The position numbers were made by a program, and so were the translations under genes. 64,000 nucleotides of DNA, from assembly GCF_033441515.1 (NCBI RefSeq), contig NZ_JAWQJT010000003.1, positions 1,302,001 through 1,366,000 on the forward strand, in the 5' to 3' direction. The DNA is from Amycolatopsis solani. Its GTDB lineage: Bacteria; Actinomycetota; Actinomycetes; Mycobacteriales; Pseudonocardiaceae. The notes under the pieces are model-generated. The model saw only the letters and a list, made by a program, of their open reading frames with translations, was not told the DNA's origin and did no database searches. This document shows positions 55,923-63,852 of this stretch, one piece after another (position 1 is the first letter of the stretch; every line of letters starts with the position of its first letter).

Positions 55923-56429
55923 ATGCGCGCTCGCGCACGCATCACCGCACTGGCTTCGGCGGGCGCCGTACTGGCCATCGCCGGTACGGCCTTCGGCGCG
56001 TCGGCCGCGATCGGCGCTTCGTCGCCGGCCGACGACACGCCGCCGCCCATCGTCGAGGACTACTCGTACCCGGGAGCCGCGAAGATCCTGCAGGACCGCG
56101 CCCTGACCCTGATCAGCGGTGACGGCCACATCACCCTCGTCGCCTGCGGACCGGCGTCCGGCCTGCTCGAGGTGCACGCCTACAACTCGGCCGACCACAG
56201 CTCCGACCCCGGCCACTACTGCTTCAAGGTCACCGGCTCGACCGGCTACCTGCGCCTCGAGGTGCCCTTCGCCTACCAGGTGAAGGGCGACAACCACACC
56301 GTCCAGGCGACTGTCGAGATCAACGGCCAGAACAGCACCGTCCCGGTCAGCAAGAACGGCTGGACCGGCATCGGCGAAGGCGCCGGCACCGATCCCTCGA
56401 CGCTGCTGGAGCTGCGCGCGTCGGCCTGA
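55923..56429 (+). CDS. Small secreted protein of unknown function
   Basis: A 168-residue exported protein with a signal peptide of about 30 residues (RARARITALASAGAVLAIAGTAFGASA). The mature part begins with VEDYSYPGAAKILQDRALTLISGDGHITLVAC and contains HYCFKVTGSTGYLRLEVP and VKGDNHTVQATVEI. Two cysteines may form a disulfide. It looks like a small beta-sandwich, and such proteins occur in other actinomycetes next to secreted proteases. It opens the region of trypsin-fold genes and is followed by two hairpins. The role is unknown. Confidence 0.8.
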   Translation: MRARARITALASAGAVLAIAGTAFGASAAIGASSPADDTPPPIVEDYSYPGAAKILQDRALTLISGDGHITLVACGPASGLLEVHAYNSADHSSDPGHYCFKVTGSTGYLRLEVPFAYQVKGDNHTVQATVEINGQNSTVPVSKNGWTGIGEGAGTDPSTLLELRASA

Positions 56430-56444
56430 CCCCGGCGCACCGTA

Positions 56445-56526
56445 CCGGCCGCCGCATTCGGCCGGCCATTCACACCAGCACGCCCGCACGATTTCCGCGA
56501 GCGCGGTTTTCCGCGCCCGCGAATCG
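56445..56526. terminator. Two consecutive hairpins between secreted-protein genes
   Basis: The first hairpin pairs CCGGCCG (56445-56451) with CGGCCGG (56459-56465) around a seven-base loop. The second is longer, 56489-56506 against 56511-56526, with a TTTT loop and a few mismatches. They lie between the stop at 56429 and the ATG at 56560, and probably terminate the upstream transcript. The second could also sit in the 5' leader of the next gene. Confidence 0.55.
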
Positions 56527-56559
56527 TTCGCGCGCCAAAAACAATTTCGAGGGAATAGC

Positions 56560-58575
56560 ATGCCCGTTCGCCCGACCAGAGCCGTGGCACTCGCCGCGGC
56601 TGTCCTGGCTTCAGCCACGCTCACCACCGCGACCGCTGGCGCCGTCTCCGGTGGCTCCGCCGCCACCTCAGGCGCCTACCCGTTCGCCGCCAAGCTCACC
56701 GCCGACGGGCGGGCCTGCGGCGGCGCGCTCGTCGAACCCGACCTCATCCTCACCGCGGCCTCCTGCTTCCCGGAAAACCCGCAGGGCGGCGTGCCGGCCA
56801 AGACGACCACCGCGACCGTCGGCCGGTCCGTGCTCTCGGGCACTGGCGGGCACGTCGCGAACGTCACGAACGTGGTCGTGCGCGGGGACCGCGACGTCGC
56901 GCTCGCCCGGATCGACGTCCCGATCACCGACATCGCCCCGCTGCCGCTGAGCACCGTCCCGGTCAACTACCCCAGCGGTAACGAGACCCTCAGCCTCGCC
57001 GGCTACGGCCGCACCGAGGCCGAGTGGGTGCCGGATGCGCTGCACGTCGGCACGTTCAAGGCACCGTCCGCCACCGCGACCACGCTCTCGCTGACCGGGA
57101 CGAACGGCAACGACGCCTGTCGCGGCGACGCGGGCGCGCCGATCTTCCGCGACGCCGACAGCCGCACCGACGTCGTCGCCGTGGCGAGCTCCTCGTGGCA
57201 GCACGGCTGCTTCGGCGAGACGACCACGCGCCAGGGCACCGTCGCCGCGCGGACCGACGACATCGCCGGCTGGATCCGCCAGCAGGCGCTGGCGCCGGTG
57301 GCGAAGGCCACCGGGCACGCGATCACCGTCACCTGGCACCCGCTGTCCCCCGCGGACAACGCCACTTACCGCGTCTACGGCGCGACGACCCCGGACGTGC
57401 CCGTCGACAGCGCGCACCTGCTGGGCAGCGCCGGCGCGGCGGGCTACACGCTGACGGGGATCCCGGGGCGCCAGACCCGGTACTACCGCGTCGTCGCCGC
57501 GACGGCCGACGGCTGGACCAGCACGCCGACCGACGTGATCTCGGCGACCACGCCCGCCTCGGCGGGCCCCGACTTCACCGGGGACGGCAAGGACGACGCC
57601 GGTGCCGGCTACGACCTCAAGAACGCCCGCACCGGCGTGTACGTCTGGCCGACGACCGCAACCGGCGTGGACGTCCCGCAGCTGAAGTGGAGCGCCGACG
57701 GCTGGGAAGCCTCCCGGGTCCGCTGGGTCACCGGTGACTTCAACGGCGACGGCCGCAGCGACTTCGGCGCGTTCTACGACTACCTCGACGGCGGCACGAA
57801 CCTCTTCCTCTTCTACGCCAACGCCTCCGGCGGCTTCGACGCCGGTGTGATCAAGTGGAGCGGTGCGCTCCGGCCGCTCAACGCCCGGTTCACCACGGCG
57901 GACTTCGACGGGGACGGCCGTACGGACATCGCCGCCGCCTACGACAACGGCAACGCCGACCTGAGCGTGCTGACCTGGCACGCGACGGCGACCGGCGTCG
58001 ACGCGCCGGTCACGCAGTGGCGCACGGGCGCCGGCAACTGGGTGCTGGCCCAGTCGAACTGGCGGGCCGGCGACTTCAACGGCGACGGCCGCGCCGACCT
58101 GGCAGCCTTCTACGACTACCGGGACAACACGGCGAACCTGTTCCTCTGGTACGGCAACGCATCCGGCGGTTTCGACGCCCAGGGCGTCAAGTGGAACGGC
58201 GCCATCCCGTCCGGCAAGGCGCAGTTCGTTTCCGGCGACTTCGACCGGGACGGGCGCACCGACCTCGGTGCGGCGATCGACCTCGGCAGCGCGAACCTGA
58301 CGTTCCGCACCTGGCACGCGACCGCCGCCGGCGTCGACGCCCCGGTGACGCAGTGGACCACCGGCACCGGGGCGTGGAACCTCGGCCAGTCCCGGTGGAC
58401 CGCGGGCGACTTCGACGGCGACGGCCGCACCGACCTGCTCGCCTCCTACGACTACGGCAGCTCGAACACGAACCTGTTCCGCTGGCACGCCAACGCTTCC
58501 GGCGGCTTCGACGCCGAAGGCGTCAAGTGGAGCAGCAACGGCACGTTCAACGCCGCCCAGTCGTCGATGTTCTGA
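56560..58575 (+). CDS. Secreted trypsin-fold pseudoprotease with FN3-like and FG-GAP domains
   Basis: A 671-residue secreted protein. After a signal peptide (about 1-28) comes an S1 (trypsin) fold that has lost its catalytic machinery. LILTAASC has Ser68 where the active His belongs, and CRGDAGAP has Ala191 where the nucleophile Ser belongs; the Asp of RDVALARIDV is still there. An FN3-like domain (about 248-332) follows, then about six FG-GAP repeats with DxDxDG calcium loops (GDFNGDGRSD, ADFDGDGRTD). It probably binds rather than cuts. Start ATG 56560 has GAGGGAA upstream. Confidence 0.88.
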   Translation: MPVRPTRAVALAAAVLASATLTTATAGAVSGGSAATSGAYPFAAKLTADGRACGGALVEPDLILTAASCFPENPQGGVPAKTTTATVGRSVLSGTGGHVANVTNVVVRGDRDVALARIDVPITDIAPLPLSTVPVNYPSGNETLSLAGYGRTEAEWVPDALHVGTFKAPSATATTLSLTGTNGNDACRGDAGAPIFRDADSRTDVVAVASSSWQHGCFGETTTRQGTVAARTDDIAGWIRQQALAPVAKATGHAITVTWHPLSPADNATYRVYGATTPDVPVDSAHLLGSAGAAGYTLTGIPGRQTRYYRVVAATADGWTSTPTDVISATTPASAGPDFTGDGKDDAGAGYDLKNARTGVYVWPTTATGVDVPQLKWSADGWEASRVRWVTGDFNGDGRSDFGAFYDYLDGGTNLFLFYANASGGFDAGVIKWSGALRPLNARFTTADFDGDGRTDIAAAYDNGNADLSVLTWHATATGVDAPVTQWRTGAGNWVLAQSNWRAGDFNGDGRADLAAFYDYRDNTANLFLWYGNASGGFDAQGVKWNGAIPSGKAQFVSGDFDRDGRTDLGAAIDLGSANLTFRTWHATAAGVDAPVTQWTTGTGAWNLGQSRWTAGDFDGDGRTDLLASYDYGSSNTNLFRWHANASGGFDAEGVKWSSNGTFNAAQSSMF

Positions 58576-58581
58576 CCGACC

Positions 58582-58610
58582 GGTGGCGGCGCCCCTCGGG
58601 CGCCGCCACC
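58582..58610 (+). terminator. Strong intrinsic-type hairpin between pseudoprotease genes 1 and 2
   Basis: GGTGGCGGCGCCC (58582-58594) pairs perfectly with 58598-58610 around a three-base loop (CTC) and is followed by TTCTC. It starts seven bases after the stop codon and ends 18 bases before the next ATG. It should separate the two genes' transcripts unless read-through occurs. Confidence 0.8.
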
Positions 58611-58628
58611 TTCTCGAGCGAGGAACAC

Positions 58629-60167
58629 ATGCGCAGAACGACGTTCGCGGCTCTCTCGGCCGTCGCGGTCGCCGGCGGCCTCCTGACCGCGGCTCCCGCC
58701 GAAGCCCTTTCCGACGGCACCGCGGTCCCCGTGGGCACCCACCCCTTCATCGCCCGGATCACCACGCCGCTCAAGGCGTGCTCGGGTGCGCTGATCGACC
58801 CGTCCTGGATCGTGACGTCGGCGTCCTGCCTGAGCCCGGCGGATTCCGGGGCGCCGACCGAGGCCGCCTCGGTCACCGTCGGCGACGTCGACCTGAGCAC
58901 CGGAGCGGGCCACACCACCAAGGTGACCAAGGTCGTGCGCCGCACCGACCGGGACGTCGTCCTCGCGAAGCTCGAGACGGCGGCGACCGGGGTCCGGCAG
59001 ATCACGCTGGGCACCGCACCGCAGACCGGCGAAACGCTGCAGGTGGCCGGGTTCGGCCGGACGGCGACCGAGTGGGTGCCCGCCCGGCCGCGCGTCGCGC
59101 CGTTCACCGTCGCGGACGTCACCGGCGCCACGGTGTCCGTCTCCTCGGCCGACGGCGTCGACACCTGCAAGGGCGACGCGGGCGGCCCGGCGTTCCGCGT
59201 GTCCGGCGGGACCGCGCAGCTCGTGGCACTGAGCAGCGGTTCGTGGCAGCACGGCTGCCTCGACGTACCCGGAACCCGTTCCGGCGGCACCGAAACCCGT
59301 GTCGACGACCTCGGCGAGTGGATCCGCGCGCAGACCGTGCCCACGCCGGTGTCCTGCCCCGCCGGGGCGGCGATCTGGAGCGCGCGCACCGACGGCAGCC
59401 TTTGGCGCTACGTCCACCTCGACCCCGTCGGCGGCGCGGTCAGCTGGTCGCAGCCGAGCAGCCCGATCGGCTCCGGCTGGACGGGCCGGACGCTGGCCGG
59501 CAAGGGCGGCGTCGTCTGGGACTTCCACCGCAAGAACGGATCCGGCGACCCCTACCCGAGCGGCACTCTGAAGCGCTGGGTGTACTCGACGAGCACCGGC
59601 TGGAGCGGCGGCGACGAAGTCGGCAGCGGCTGGACGCGCTACCTGAGCGCCGAGTACGCGAACCGGATCACGGTCGACGAGAAGAACCGCATCTTCATGA
59701 TCGACGACCAGGGCCGGCTGCGCGTCTACGCCTGGAGCGACACCACGAACTGGTGGGTCGACGGCGGCGGCACGACCCTGGACACGGGATGGTCCCGGTT
59801 CGACTCGATCACCGCGGCCGGTGACGGCGTGCTGTACGCCAGGAAGCCGACCGGCGAACTGTTCCGCTTCGAGTACGAATTCACGGCTTCCACGTGGACC
59901 CAGCGGGACAAGCCGGTGGGCGTCGGCTGGCAGATGTTCAGCGAGATCTTCTCCCCGGGCGCCGACATCCTGTACGGCCGCGGCAGCACGGGCACGAGCC
60001 CGTTCGACGGCAAGACCGGCCCGGTCCTGCGCTGGTACCGCTACACGGACAACACCGACACCTGGGCGCCGTCGGGGCCCGACCACAGGGGCGTGACCAT
60101 CGGCTCGGGGTGGAACACCGAGATCCACGTGACCGCCGCACCCGACTCCTGCCGGCCGGCGAGCTGA
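58629..60167 (+). CDS. Secreted trypsin-fold pseudoprotease with tachylectin-like beta-propeller
   Basis: A 512-residue protein with a signal peptide (about 1-24). Its S1 domain again lacks the triad: WIVTSASC (Ser66 in place of His) and CKGDAGGP (Ala184 in place of Ser), while RDVVLAKLE keeps the Asp. The C-terminal 270 residues are repeats with GSGW...-type blades (PIGSGWTG, EVGSGWTRYLS, LDTGWSRFDSI, VGVGWQMFSEI, TIGSGWNTEI), like the sugar-binding propeller of tachylectin-2. Both parts suggest a ligand-binding role at the cell surface or outside the cell. ATG 58629 has GAGGAA upstream. Confidence 0.87.
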   Translation: MRRTTFAALSAVAVAGGLLTAAPAEALSDGTAVPVGTHPFIARITTPLKACSGALIDPSWIVTSASCLSPADSGAPTEAASVTVGDVDLSTGAGHTTKVTKVVRRTDRDVVLAKLETAATGVRQITLGTAPQTGETLQVAGFGRTATEWVPARPRVAPFTVADVTGATVSVSSADGVDTCKGDAGGPAFRVSGGTAQLVALSSGSWQHGCLDVPGTRSGGTETRVDDLGEWIRAQTVPTPVSCPAGAAIWSARTDGSLWRYVHLDPVGGAVSWSQPSSPIGSGWTGRTLAGKGGVVWDFHRKNGSGDPYPSGTLKRWVYSTSTGWSGGDEVGSGWTRYLSAEYANRITVDEKNRIFMIDDQGRLRVYAWSDTTNWWVDGGGTTLDTGWSRFDSITAAGDGVLYARKPTGELFRFEYEFTASTWTQRDKPVGVGWQMFSEIFSPGADILYGRGSTGTSPFDGKTGPVLRWYRYTDNTDTWAPSGPDHRGVTIGSGWNTEIHVTAAPDSCRPAS

Positions 60168-60180
60168 CCCACCGGAACGG

Positions 60181-60220
60181 CAGCGGCCCGGCCTTGGCCA
60201 CTTCCGGGGCCAGGCCGCTG
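60181..60220 (+). terminator. Hairpin between pseudoprotease genes 2 and 3
   Basis: Arm 60181-60193 (CAGCGGCCCGGCC) pairs with 60208-60220 with one mismatch around a 14-base loop. It lies 14 bases after the stop codon at 60167 and before the next gene's leader, so it probably terminates transcription. Only a weak T-rich tract follows. Confidence 0.65.
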
Positions 60221-60283
60221 TTCCCGCTTCCGCAGCGGTCGCCTCCCCGGCACGGCAGAACGGATCCCAGAAGGGGGAACTCC

Positions 60284-62017
60284 ATGCCTCATCGCACCAG
60301 ACTCGCGTCGGCCCTCGTCGTCGCCTTGCTCGCCGGCGGCTCGCTCGCCGTCGTCCCCGCGGACGCCGTCTCCGGTGGCACCACCGGAACCCACGGCTTC
60401 GCGGCCAAGCTCACCGCCGACGGTCGCGCCTGCAGCGGCGCGCTCGTCGAACCCGCACTCGTCCTGACGTCCGCCAGGTGCTTCCCCGAGAACCCGCAGG
60501 GCGGGACACCGGCCAAGGCCACCACCGTCACCATCGGCGGGCACACCGCGAAGGTGACCGCGCTGGTCACCCGGTCCGACCGCGATGTGGCGCTGGCCCG
60601 GCTGGACACCACGGTCACCGATGTCACACCCCTGCCCCTCGGCACGGCCGCGGGCGCGCCGGGAGCGTCCGAGAGCTTGTCCCTCGCCGGCTGGGGCCGC
60701 ACGGCCGACGAATGGGTGCCGGACCAAGTGCACGTCGCCTCCTTCACCACGTCGTCCAGCACCTCGACCACCCTGTCGCTGACCGGGACCGACGGTGCGG
60801 ACGCCTGCAAGGGTGACGCCGGCGCACCGGTCTTCCGCCCGGGCGGAACCGTGGCCGGAGTGGTCAGCTCGTCCTGGCAGCACGGCTGCCTCGCCGAAAC
60901 CGAGACGCGGCAGGGCACCACCGCCGCCCGGGTCGACGACCTCGGCGGCTGGATCCGCGGCCAGGCGATCGTCGGCACCGCGAAGGCCGTCGGCCACGGC
61001 GTCACGCTCTCCTGGACTCCGCTGGCCGCCTCCGACGACGCGACCTACTCCATCTACGCCAACTCCGCGGGCCCGGCCACCACCAGCGCGACGCAGCTCA
61101 TCGGCACCACGAAGGCGGCCACGTTCCTGCACTCCGCCACGTCCCGCAAGACGTGGTCGTACCTCGTGGTCGCCTCGAACGGCGCCGCCAGCCCGCAGTT
61201 CACCGCCACCACAGGGGCGCGGTCACTGACCGACTTCACCGGCGACGGCAAGGCCGACGTCGCCACGTTCATCCGCGGCACCGCCGGCGATGTCTACGTC
61301 GCGAACTCCGAGGGGACCAAGTTCAACGGCACGTCGAAGCTCTGGCAGGACTACTTCGGCACCGGTGCCGAAATTCCGCTGAGCGGCGACTTCAACGGCG
61401 ACGGCAGGGCTGACGCCATCGTCTTCAAGCGCGGCACCGGTGGTGACGTCCTGGTGGCTCTCTCCGACGGCACCAAGTTCGGCACCGGCGTCCTTTGGCA
61501 CGACTACTTCGACATCAACGACGAGATTCCCGCCGTCGGCGACTTCAACGGCGACGGCAAAGACGACATCGCCCTGTTCAAGCGCGGGACCAGCGGCGAC
61601 GTCCTCGTCGCTCTCTCCGACGGCACCAAGTTCGGCACCGGTACCCTCTGGCACGACTACTTCGGCATCGCGAACGAGCTGCCGTACATCGGGGATTTCA
61701 ACGGTGACGGCAAGGACGACATCGCCGTGTCCATCCGAGGGGGCGCGGGGGACGTCTACGTGGCCCTGTCCGATGGCACCAAGTTCGGCGCGAGTGCCCT
61801 GTGGCAAGACTATTTCGGCATCAACGACGAACTCCCGGCCGTCGGCGATTTCAACGGCGACGGCAAAGACGACATCGGCCTCTTCAAGCTCGGCACCACC
61901 GCCGACGTCCTCGTCGCCCTCTCCGCCGGCACCAAGTTCGGCACCGGCACCCTCTGGCACGACTACTTCGGCATCGCCAGCGAAGTGCCGCTACCGCGGG
62001 TGATCACGGTCATGTAG
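60284..62017 (+). CDS. Secreted trypsin-fold pseudoprotease with five 51-residue FG-GAP repeats
   Basis: A 577-residue secreted protein, signal peptide about 1-28. The S1 domain has LTSARC (Arg65 replacing His) and CKGDAGAP (Ala179 replacing Ser). An FN3-like segment precedes five FG-GAP repeats whose units start at 61232, 61388, 61541, 61694 and 61847. The last four are exactly 153 bases apart and nearly identical (GDFNGDGKDDIALFKRGTSG, ALSDGTKFGTGTLWHDYFGI). The repeats probably form a calcium-binding propeller. ATG 60284 has AAGGGGGAA upstream. It is closest to the protein at 56560 in domain order. Confidence 0.87.
   Translation: MPHRTRLASALVVALLAGGSLAVVPADAVSGGTTGTHGFAAKLTADGRACSGALVEPALVLTSARCFPENPQGGTPAKATTVTIGGHTAKVTALVTRSDRDVALARLDTTVTDVTPLPLGTAAGAPGASESLSLAGWGRTADEWVPDQVHVASFTTSSSTSTTLSLTGTDGADACKGDAGAPVFRPGGTVAGVVSSSWQHGCLAETETRQGTTAARVDDLGGWIRGQAIVGTAKAVGHGVTLSWTPLAASDDATYSIYANSAGPATTSATQLIGTTKAATFLHSATSRKTWSYLVVASNGAASPQFTATTGARSLTDFTGDGKADVATFIRGTAGDVYVANSEGTKFNGTSKLWQDYFGTGAEIPLSGDFNGDGRADAIVFKRGTGGDVLVALSDGTKFGTGVLWHDYFDINDEIPAVGDFNGDGKDDIALFKRGTSGDVLVALSDGTKFGTGTLWHDYFGIANELPYIGDFNGDGKDDIAVSIRGGAGDVYVALSDGTKFGASALWQDYFGINDELPAVGDFNGDGKDDIGLFKLGTTADVLVALSAGTKFGTGTLWHDYFGIASEVPLPRVITVM
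61232..62002 (+). repeat. Tandem coding repeat, five units with 153-base period
   Basis: Within the third pseudoprotease gene, five units each open with GAC/GAT TTC and a DxDxDG loop. Starts are 61232, 61388, 61541, 61694 and 61847; the first interval is 156 bases and the other three are 153. The nucleotide similarity is strong enough to allow recombination between units. Confidence 0.85.
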
Positions 62018-62020
62018 GGC

Positions 62021-62054
62021 CCGGTACCCCCGGGCGAGGCCCCAGGGGTACCGG
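62021..62054 (+). terminator. Hairpin terminator after the third pseudoprotease gene
   Basis: CCGGTACCCC (62021-62030) is an exact complement of GGGGTACCGG (62045-62054), with a 14-base GC-rich loop. It begins three bases after the stop at 62017. Two partial copies of GGTTACC follow at once (62053-62068), which may be part of the next gene's control region. Confidence 0.7.
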
Positions 62055-62168
62055 TTACCCGGTTACCGACTTCGGTAGGTACCCAAAAATGTCCCACGGA
62101 ACTTACGTTTGTGCTCGTCGCCCGGTTTCGGGGCCGACATCCGGATCACCTGGCCGAAGGGCATTTTC

Positions 62169-62873
62169 ATGCGAATGTCGAGGGCTGTTGCCGCGGTCGG
62201 AGCGGCCGCCGCGGCGCTGGGCCTGGTCTCAGCGGGGGTTGCGGACGCCCAGGAGGACATCATCGGGGGGAGCACCGTCTCCTCCGCGCCGTGGGGCGCC
62301 CAGATCTACTGGAACGACGTCACCACCTACGGCGGGTTCGAGTGCTCCGGGACGATCATCGCCCCGCAGTGGGTGCTGACCGCGCGGCACTGCCTGAACT
62401 CGCCGGGCATGCACGTCAAGGTCGGCAACGTCGCGCTCCAGCAGGGGACGAACGCCAACGTCGACCAGCAGAAGGCGTCGCCGAACGGCGACATCGCGCT
62501 GCTGCACCTGACGACGGCGGTCAGCACCACGTACATGAAGCTCGGCACCGGCAACCCGCCGACCGGCGCCACCAACCAGATCTACGGCTGGGGCCGCACG
62601 GAGGGCACCAGCCCGCCGTCGAGCACCCTCAAGACCGCCAACGTGCGCGTCACCGGCACGAGCTCCGACGCGTTCGGCGGCACCGCCATCGCCAGCCAGG
62701 GCGTCAACGGCTCGGCGTGGCACGGCGACTCGGGCGGCCCGCAGCTGTACAACGGCGCCCAGGTCGGGGTGTGCTCCACGGGCAGCAACTCGGGTTCGAA
62801 CCCGCAGGGTACGCAGAACTACGCGAGCATCGCCTCGAGCCGCAGCTGGATCCGCACCACGGCCGGCGTCTGA
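62169..62873 (+). CDS. Secreted trypsin-like serine protease with intact triad
   Basis: A 234-residue S1 protease. The signal peptide covers about residues 1-27, and the mature enzyme should begin near IIGGSTVSS. All catalytic residues are present: His74 in LTARHC, Asp108 in NGDIALLHL and Ser188 in WHGDSGGP. It is a single-domain protein without the propellers of its three dead neighbours, and its specificity pocket cannot be judged confidently. ATG 62169 was chosen because GAAGGG lies seven bases upstream; ATG 62175 is possible. It is probably active and might be regulated or guided by the pseudoproteases. Confidence 0.93.
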   Translation: MRMSRAVAAVGAAAAALGLVSAGVADAQEDIIGGSTVSSAPWGAQIYWNDVTTYGGFECSGTIIAPQWVLTARHCLNSPGMHVKVGNVALQQGTNANVDQQKASPNGDIALLHLTTAVSTTYMKLGTGNPPTGATNQIYGWGRTEGTSPPSSTLKTANVRVTGTSSDAFGGTAIASQGVNGSAWHGDSGGPQLYNGAQVGVCSTGSNSGSNPQGTQNYASIASSRSWIRTTAGV

Positions 62874-62926
62874 CCCGCCGGGCCGGCCTCACCGCCCGGG
62901 AGGCCGGCCCGCGGCATACTTCCCCC

Positions 62927-63370
62927 ATGGAGTTCCGCACGCGGGTGCTGCTCGGCGGCAAGACCGCGACCGGCCTGCCGGTGCCCGACGAGGTCGTCGA
63001 CGCGCTCGGCGCCGGCAAGAAACCCGCGGTCACGGTGACGCTCGGCGGGCACACCTACCGCACGACGGTCGCGAGCCGCGGCGGGCAGTTCCTCGTGCCG
63101 CTCAGCGCGGAGAACCGCGAGCAGGCGGGCGTCGCCGCCGGGGACGACGTCGTGGTGGAGATCGCCCTCGACACCGCCCCGCGCGAGCTGGAGATCCCCG
63201 CCGACCTCGCCGCAGCGCTGGCGGCGGACGAAACCGCGCGCGCCCGGTTCGAAAGCCTTTCCTACAGCGCCAAACAGCGGTTCGTGCTGCCGATCGGCCA
63301 GGCGAAGACCCAGGAGACGCGGCAGCGGCGGGTGGCCAAGGTGATCACGGACCTGCGCGCCGGGAAGTGA
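62927..63370 (+). CDS. YdeI/DUF1905-type protein
   Basis: A 147-residue protein made of an N-terminal DUF1905 beta-barrel (VTLGGHTYRTTVASRGGQFLVPLS, GVAAGDDVVVEIALDTAPRELEIPADLAAAL) and a C-terminal helical YdeI/OmpD-associated tail (FESLSYSAKQRFVLPIGQAKTQETRQRRVAKVI). It overlaps the nucleotidyltransferase start by one base (TGATG), so the two are co-translated. The family is common in actinomycetes and has no firm function. Confidence 0.85.
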   Translation: MEFRTRVLLGGKTATGLPVPDEVVDALGAGKKPAVTVTLGGHTYRTTVASRGGQFLVPLSAENREQAGVAAGDDVVVEIALDTAPRELEIPADLAAALAADETARARFESLSYSAKQRFVLPIGQAKTQETRQRRVAKVITDLRAGK

Positions 63371-63852
63371 TGGACGCACGCACGGTGCTGCGCGTGCTGG
63401 CCGCCGTGACGCCGAACGCGGTGTGGCTCGCCGGCGGCTGGGGCATCGACGCGCTCCTCGGGCGCCAGACCCGTGAACACGGCGATCTCGACCTGCTGCA
63501 CCGGCTGGACGAAGAGGAAGCCGTCCTGGCCGCGCTGGCGGCACTGGGCTACCGCGAAACCCTCGACCTCCGCCCGGTCCGGTTCGTGCTCTCCGACGGC
63601 GCGACCGAGCTCGACCTCCACCCGCTCGTCTTCGCCGCGGACGGCTCGGCCACCCAGGAAGCCGACGACGCGGGCGCGGTCTTCCCCTACCCCGCGGACT
63701 GCTTCGTCACCGGGCACGTCGGCGGCGTCGAGGTGCCGTGCGTCTCCGCGGCCCAGCAGGTCTTCTTCCACCAGGGGTACGCGCCGCGCCCGCGGGACCT
63801 CGCGGACATGCGCCGGCTGCGCGAGGCCTTCGGCGTCGACACCCACTTCTAG
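63370..63852 (+). CDS. Nucleotidyltransferase of the aminoglycoside/lincosamide adenylyltransferase type
   Basis: A 160-residue protein with a polymerase-beta-like fold. VWLAGGWGIDALLGRQTREHGDLDLL is the GG...W..D motif followed by the metal-binding DxD. ELDLHPLVF supplies the third acidic strand, and VSAAQQVFFHQGYAPRPRDLADMRRL closes the domain. This pattern is shared by ANT(2'')- and Lnu-type enzymes that adenylylate antibiotics, but many chromosomal relatives have no known substrate. Resistance cannot be concluded. It overlaps the convergent ligase gene by four bases. Confidence 0.82.
   Translation: MDARTVLRVLAAVTPNAVWLAGGWGIDALLGRQTREHGDLDLLHRLDEEEAVLAALAALGYRETLDLRPVRFVLSDGATELDLHPLVFAADGSATQEADDAGAVFPYPADCFVTGHVGGVEVPCVSAAQQVFFHQGYAPRPRDLADMRRLREAFGVDTHF

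Noticed and set aside
61232..62002. CRISPR-like array suggested by the regular repeats
   Set aside because: The period is 153 bases with an open reading frame throughout; this is a protein repeat.
56560..62017. Annotation of the three trypsin-fold proteins as active S1 proteases
   Set aside because: Both the active His and the nucleophile Ser are replaced in each, so proteolysis by the usual mechanism is not possible.
63370..63852. Claim of antibiotic resistance from the nucleotidyltransferase
   Set aside because: Fold and motifs fit the ANT/Lnu group, but chromosomal relatives with unknown substrates are common.
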